Positions 60,808-64,000 of a DNA stretch of 64,000 nt are shown piece after piece. The notes beneath the pieces are model-generated. The model was given only the letters and a program-made list of their open reading frames with translations. It had not been told where the DNA came from and ran no database searches. Origin of the DNA: Flavobacterium sinopsychrotolerans (lineage in GTDB: Bacteria; Bacteroidota; Bacteroidia; Flavobacteriales; Flavobacteriaceae); NCBI RefSeq assembly GCF_900110375.1, contig NZ_FODN01000005.1, positions 124,001 through 188,000 on the forward strand, given 5' to 3'. The translations under genes and the position numbers were made by a program. Position 1 is the first letter of the stretch; each line of letters opens with the position of its first letter.

Positions 60808-61101
60808 TTATTTCGATTTGATTAATTTTTCCAGACTATTCAAGTGTGAAACAAAAGCAGTTCTGCCAATATTGGTAACTCGATACGACGTTTTTGGTTT
60901 TTTACCAACAAATTCCTTTTTTACTTCTATGTATCCAGATTTTTCTAACGCCGAAGAATGACTTGCTAAATTTCCATCAGTGATATTCAATAAAGATTTC
61001 ATTTCAGTAAAATCAATCCAATCGTTTACCATCAGAACAGACATAATGCCTAATCTAACCCGACTTTCGAAATCTTTATTTAATTTGTCAATGATTCCCA
61101 T
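60808..61101 (-). CDS. Winged-helix transcriptional regulator (HTH_34 type)
   Basis: 97 residues from the ATG at 61099-61101 (MGIIDKLNKDF); the open frame continues upstream through the preceding gene. MarR/ArsR-like fold: 'SRVRLGIMSVLMVNDWIDFTEMKSLLNITDGNLASHSSALEKSGYIEVKKEF' with recognition helix around 45-60 and wing 'GKKPKTSYRVTNIG'. No effector or metal-binding residues evident. It is flanked by two membrane-protein genes on the same strand (gap 2 bases upstream), the likely targets of its control. Confidence 0.85.
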   Translation of the reverse strand: MGIIDKLNKDFESRVRLGIMSVLMVNDWIDFTEMKSLLNITDGNLASHSSALEKSGYIEVKKEFVGKKPKTSYRVTNIGRTAFVSHLNSLEKLIKSK

Positions 61102-61103
61102 TT

Positions 61104-61718
61104 CTATTTGTATTTTTTGAACACAATTATTCCGTAAAGAATATGCAAAATTCCAAATCCAATTGCCCAAAAAACAAGACCAAAACCAAGATAAAAAAGG
61201 GAAATACATCCTAGAACAATCTCACAAGCGCCTAAATATCTAATGTCAGAAAAAGTATATTTCCCAGCATTAATAAGTGCTAAACCATAAAACAATAAAG
61301 TAACAGGAGCAATCAAAGCGAATAACTGGTGGTATAAGAGCGCCATGCAAAACACGCCTCCAACAAGTAAAGGAATTGCTAAATTCAGTAACATTTTTTT
61401 TGTAGTATTGGTCCAAACCGGTAAATCAAACTTTTTACTTTTTCTCAAAGTAAAAAATATACCCGACCCCAAAGCTAAGACTAAAATTCCGCAAGCAACG
61501 AAAACTAATTCGATTATCAAATCATAGCTATACATCTTTTGGTTACCATCAAAATATTCAATACCACTATTTTTAAATAATTGATACGCATAAATTGACC
61601 CGGCTAATGCGAATAAGCCCGCAAATACTCCCGAAAGACCACTTAACGAAATAAATCTGGAAGAGCGCTCCATCATGGAACGAATATGCGATAAATCTTC
61701 TTGAATTTTTTGACTCAT
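61104..61718 (-). CDS. Membrane protein of the winged-helix trio
   Basis: 204 residues with a soluble start of about 22 residues ('QKIQEDLSHIRSMMERSSRF') and about five or six membrane helices. Directly followed by the regulator gene, an arrangement common in flavobacteria. Family not recognised beyond 'hypothetical membrane protein'. The promoter and candidate operator overlap just upstream. Confidence 0.78.
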   Translation of the reverse strand: MSQKIQEDLSHIRSMMERSSRFISLSGLSGVFAGLFALAGSIYAYQLFKNSGIEYFDGNQKMYSYDLIIELVFVACGILVLALGSGIFFTLRKSKKFDLPVWTNTTKKMLLNLAIPLLVGGVFCMALLYHQLFALIAPVTLLFYGLALINAGKYTFSDIRYLGACEIVLGCISLFYLGFGLVFWAIGFGILHILYGIIVFKKYK

Positions 61719-61726
61719 ATATAAAG

Positions 61727-61746
61727 TACTTTGAATTACAAAGTTA
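61727..61746. promoter_or_regulatory. Candidate operator (site 2) overlapping a -7 element
   Basis: TACTTTG (61727-61733), five bases, CAAAGTTA (61739-61746). Read on the minus strand TAACTTTG (61739-61746) is a consensus -7 element, so a protein bound to the palindrome would block it. The start codon is 9 bases further. Confidence 0.6.
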
Positions 61747-61864
61747 TTTATTAATTTCAGATTTCAAAATAGAAAGGGAATTATTTTTAATAAATATTTA
61801 TTAAAAATAATTCCTCATTTATTTAAAAGAAAAGATTGGTCTAAAAGATTAGTTTGCTCAGAAT

Positions 61865-62002
61865 CTATTTTGAGCCTGCTTCCCAACCTCTTTGAATCTC
61901 ACCAATAGTAGAATCCCAGTCGTAGATTGTTTGCATGATGAAAAGTGTAGCAAATCCTAAGAAAAATATTTTTATGTCTCTGTTTGAAATTTTTATTTTT
62001 AT
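61865..62002 (-). CDS. Candidate 45-residue membrane protein without a standard start codon
   Basis: Minus-strand frame opened by a stop at 62012-62014 and closed by TAG at 61865-61867. It reads as a basic start (KIKISNRDIK), a hydrophobic helix (IFFLGFATLFIMQ) and a polar tail (WDSTIGEIQRGWEAGSK), the design of small flavobacterial membrane proteins. The only ATG (61934-61936) would lose the helix. Upstream ATA (61994-61996 or 62000-62002) or ATT (61988-61990) codons would have to serve as start. Real gene with a rare start, or a decayed gene. Confidence 0.4.
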   Translation of the reverse strand: MKIKISNRDIKIFFLGFATLFIMQTIYDWDSTIGEIQRGWEAGSK

Positions 62003-62073
62003 AGTATTTAATTATTTGCTTAAATATATAAAATTAATTGAATCAAAAACCAAAAAAGTAAGATTAATATTAA

Positions 62074-63000
62074 TTAAAACCATCTTTTTCTTTTGAATAA
62101 AAACACACCAAAAGCAGATAACAAAACAGATACGGAAATGACAATCCATATTCCAAAGCGATTATCTTCTAAATCATTAGGAACGTTCATTCCATATAAA
62201 CTGGCAATCAATGTTGGAATCATCAGAATAATCGAAATCGAAGTCATCTGCTTCATAATCGTATTCATATTATTTGAAATCACAGAAGCATACGCATCCA
62301 TAGTTCCTGTTAAGATGTCACTGTAAATATTAGTGGTTTCCTGCGCCTGACGCAGTTCAATCTCAACATCTTCCAGCAAATCTAAATCAAAATGCTCTTT
62401 TTGGGATTTAATGTTCTTGATTCGGTGCAACAAAATATCGTTCCCTTTCAAGGAAGTCATAAAGAATACTAAACATTTTTCTATTTGAAGTAACGCCTGC
62501 AACTCTTCATTTTTAATTGACTTTTCTAAATTGTCCTCGGCTAATTTTATTTTTTGGTTGACTTGTTTTAAGTATTTCAAAAACCAAACACTGGACGACA
62601 GCAATAACTTCAACACTAAATCGAAGTTGTCTTTAATGTTGATATTCTTGCGCTTGGTATAGGTTACAAAATCGGTAAGCATTTCAGTTTTATGAAAACT
62701 AATGGTGATACAAACTTCACCTTTAAAAACAACTCCAACAGGAATCGTATGAAAAGGCAACTTCACATCGTTACTCTTCACAGGAATTCGCATGATGATC
62801 AAAGTCCAACCATTTTCAATTTCTATCCTTGGTCTTTCGTCAATATCTTCAATGTCGTTATAAAATGCTTCGGGAATTTGTAAGTCTTCGAGTAAATATT
62901 TTTTTTCTGCTTCAGTAGGACATTCAATATTGATCCAGCAGTTTGGAGTCCAATCAGCAGTGGCAATTAATCCGTTATTGTTTTTGTAAAAAGCTCTCAT
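62074..63000 (-). CDS. corA: CorA family magnesium/divalent cation transporter
   Basis: 308 residues, pentameric channel family. Large N-terminal cytoplasmic domain (about 1-240) with long helices, then two membrane helices separated by the YGMNVP filter motif (near 275), and a basic C-terminus. Transports Mg2+ (or Co2+/Ni2+/Zn2+). Its leader has a 10-codon ORF and a hairpin. Confidence 0.94.
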   Translation of the reverse strand: MRAFYKNNNGLIATADWTPNCWINIECPTEAEKKYLLEDLQIPEAFYNDIEDIDERPRIEIENGWTLIIMRIPVKSNDVKLPFHTIPVGVVFKGEVCITISFHKTEMLTDFVTYTKRKNINIKDNFDLVLKLLLSSSVWFLKYLKQVNQKIKLAEDNLEKSIKNEELQALLQIEKCLVFFMTSLKGNDILLHRIKNIKSQKEHFDLDLLEDVEIELRQAQETTNIYSDILTGTMDAYASVISNNMNTIMKQMTSISIILMIPTLIASLYGMNVPNDLEDNRFGIWIVISVSVLLSAFGVFLFKRKRWF

Positions 63001-63022
63001 TTCAAAATTCTATAGGTTTATG

Positions 63023-63052
63023 TATAGCCTCTTGAAAAAGTCAAGTGCTATA
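63023..63052 (-). promoter_or_regulatory. Hairpin in the corA leader
   Basis: TATAGC/GCTATA outer stem (63023-63028 with 63047-63052) and CTTGA/TCAAG inner stem (63031-63035 with 63041-63045). It begins right at the stop codon of the small upstream ORF and lies 22 bases before corA. No T-run follows, so it is not an ordinary terminator. Confidence 0.6.
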
Positions 63053-63085
63053 TTAGTTCAACATTTCCGAATAATAATCGTCCAT
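63053..63085 (-). CDS. Candidate upstream ORF in the corA leader (10 residues, MDDYYSEMLN)
   Basis: ATG GAC GAT TAT TAT TCG GAA ATG TTG AAC TAA, starting 24 bases after the -7 element at 63110-63117 and ending at the leader hairpin. It is acidic. Leader peptides that sense Mg2+ are known for mgtA, mgtCBR and corA in enterobacteria. Here the reading as a regulatory leader peptide is inference from position only. Confidence 0.35.
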   Translation of the reverse strand: MDDYYSEMLN

Positions 63086-63109
63086 TTTAAAGGTCTTTTT
63101 TAAGTGGTG

Positions 63110-63117
63110 CAAAAGTA
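63110..63117 (-). promoter_or_regulatory. Promoter -7 element (TACTTTTG) of corA
   Basis: Minus-strand TACTTTTG, giving a leader of about 105 bases before corA; no -33 at 19 bases. Confidence 0.5.
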
Positions 63118-63177
63118 TTCTTTTAAATTCCATTTTAGCATCAATTACCAGAATTTTATGCGTTTATTAAGATAAAA

Positions 63178-63205
63178 AAAGCCTTAAACGTATGTTTAAG
63201 GCTTT
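63178..63205 (-). terminator. Intrinsic terminator of folD
   Basis: AAAGCCTTAAAC (63178-63189) pairs with GTTTAAGGCTTT (63194-63205), with a T-run on the minus strand. Confidence 0.88.
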
Positions 63206-63225
63206 CGATCAAAACTATTTTGTCT

Positions 63226-64000
63226 TTATTTATTTCTTTTCATTTCCCTTGCCAAAAGCGTGTTTTTCAACAACATTGCGATGGTCATAGGTCCTACTCC
63301 ACCGGGAACCGGAGTAATAAATGATGATTTTTTACTTACATTCTCAAAATCAACATCACCGGTGATTACGTATCCTTTTTCGTTTGTTTCATCTGGAACA
63401 CGAGTAATACCTACGTCAATAACTACGACTCCCTCTTTTACCATATTTGCTTTCAGGTAATTTGGAACACCCAAAGCCGTAATAATGATATCCGCCTGAA
63501 TGGTAATTTCCTCAATGTTTTTAGTATAACTGTGCGTCAAAGTAACTGTTGAATTTCCAGGAAAACCTTTTCTACCCATCAAAATACTCATTGGTCTTCC
63601 TACAATATGACTACGACCAATAACTACGGTATGTTTACCTTTGGTTTCTACTCCGTATCTTTCTAACAATTCTAAAATTCCAAAAGGTGTCGCAGGAATA
63701 AAAGTAGTCATGTCTAAAGCCATTTTTCCAAAATTCTCAGGATGAAATCCATCGACATCTTTGCTTGGATCTACCGCCATCAATACTTTTTGCTCATCAA
63801 TTTGTTCCGGAAGCGGCAATTGAACGATAAATCCATCAATAGCATCATTTTCATTCAATTCTTTAATCTTCTTTAGCAATTCAACTTCAGTAGTAGTACT
63901 TGGCATTTTTACTAAAGTTGATTCAAAACCTACTCTTTCACAGGCTTTTACTTTACTTCCTACATAAGTCAAACTAGCACCATCATTTCCAACAATCAGG
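63226..64000 (-). CDS. folD: Methylenetetrahydrofolate dehydrogenase/cyclohydrolase FolD (5' end outside window)
   Basis: The 3' part, about 258 of roughly 290 residues; the frame stays open to the right edge (…IVGNDGASLTYVGSK, so the true start lies beyond). Visible: substrate region 'YVGSKVKACERVGFES', 'GFIVQLPLPEQI', 'DVDGFHPENFGKM', the NADP-binding 'VVIGRSHIVGRPMS', and C-terminal 'TPVPGGVGPMTIAMLL'. Interconverts methylene- and formyl-tetrahydrofolate, supplying fmt substrate and purines. Confidence 0.95.
   Translation of the reverse strand, partial: LIVGNDGASLTYVGSKVKACERVGFESTLVKMPSTTTEVELLKKIKELNENDAIDGFIVQLPLPEQIDEQKVLMAVDPSKDVDGFHPENFGKMALDMTTFIPATPFGILELLERYGVETKGKHTVVIGRSHIVGRPMSILMGRKGFPGNSTVTLTHSYTKNIEEITIQADIIITALGVPNYLKANMVKEGVVVIDVGITRVPDETNEKGYVITGDVDFENVSKKSSFITPVPGGVGPMTIAMLLKNTLLAREMKRNK

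Larger units (their letters stand above)
61719..62073. other. 355-base spacer between corA and the trio
   Basis: Holds the operator/promoter at 61727-61746 and the candidate small gene at 61865-62002. Otherwise AT-rich. Confidence 0.5.

Overview
The window is chromosomal DNA from a member of the Bacteroidota, most likely Flavobacteriaceae and close to Flavobacterium. The evidence is the AT-rich composition, AT-rich translation starts without Shine-Dalgarno sequences, promoters of the Bacteroidota type (TTTG or TTG, 19 bases, TAnnTTTG), the many flavobacterial domain families (DUF4290, DUF5683, DUF5686, WbqC, head-GIN, DUF4870), and gene neighbours such as parA-parB-DUF5683-dapB-lepB. I see no insertion sequence, prophage, CRISPR array or rRNA operon. 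Almost everything is core or lineage-core gene content.

Layout. 0-5 kb: xerD, then four small outer-membrane beta-barrel genes, two of them a tandem duplication that includes the upstream DNA, then aroQ. 5-12 kb: a DUF5686 outer-membrane protein, a CDF cation transporter, murA (active-site Cys replaced by Asp), DUF4290 and DUF493 proteins, a small ATPase. 12-17.5 kb: recQ-fmt, the HU gene hup, yqgE, a class IV aminotransferase and a START-like protein. 17.5-26 kb: tRNA-Met, a tiny Cys/Lys-rich secreted protein, a DUF4442 protein, the envelope-stress-like set DUF4870 / PadR / PspC / head-GIN, an M1 aminopeptidase and a second head-GIN protein. 26-33 kb: trxB, tRNA-Pro, then parA-parB-DUF5683-small membrane protein-dapB-lepB-wbqC. 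33-40 kb (minus strand): an EEP-family phosphohydrolase, two rhomboids, mutL, ribH, a TPR protein. 40-50 kb (plus): recF, a rhodanese-thioredoxin lipoprotein, DUF2461, two glycosyltransferases, murB, a PaiB-like protein, an ECF sigma factor, TonB; then a DUF937-OmpA fusion (minus). 49.5-64 kb: lipA, gap, a TPR hybrid histidine kinase, pnp and lpxK, a Nif3-like protein with a coiled-coil partner, an alpha/beta hydrolase, a RluF-type pseudouridine synthase, a membrane protein / winged-helix / membrane protein trio, corA and the 3' part of folD.

The genes cover cell-envelope construction (murA, murB, lpxK, lepB, TonB, beta-barrels, glycosyltransferases), chromosome maintenance (xerD, recQ, recF, mutL, parAB, HU), translation and cofactor supply (fmt, rluF-like, lipA, ribH, folD, aroQ, dapB) and redox or signalling. 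No obvious new defence or mobile system is present. The most interesting signals are regulatory or small: a 10-codon ORF plus hairpin in the corA leader; paired palindromes before two genes of the winged-helix trio; a possible 45-residue membrane protein lacking a standard start codon; an identical 15-base promoter and start region at both tRNA genes; a conserved palindrome in the duplicated porin promoters; diverged copies of an intergenic hairpin element; and key-residue changes in MurA, MutL and a zinc-ribbon protein.
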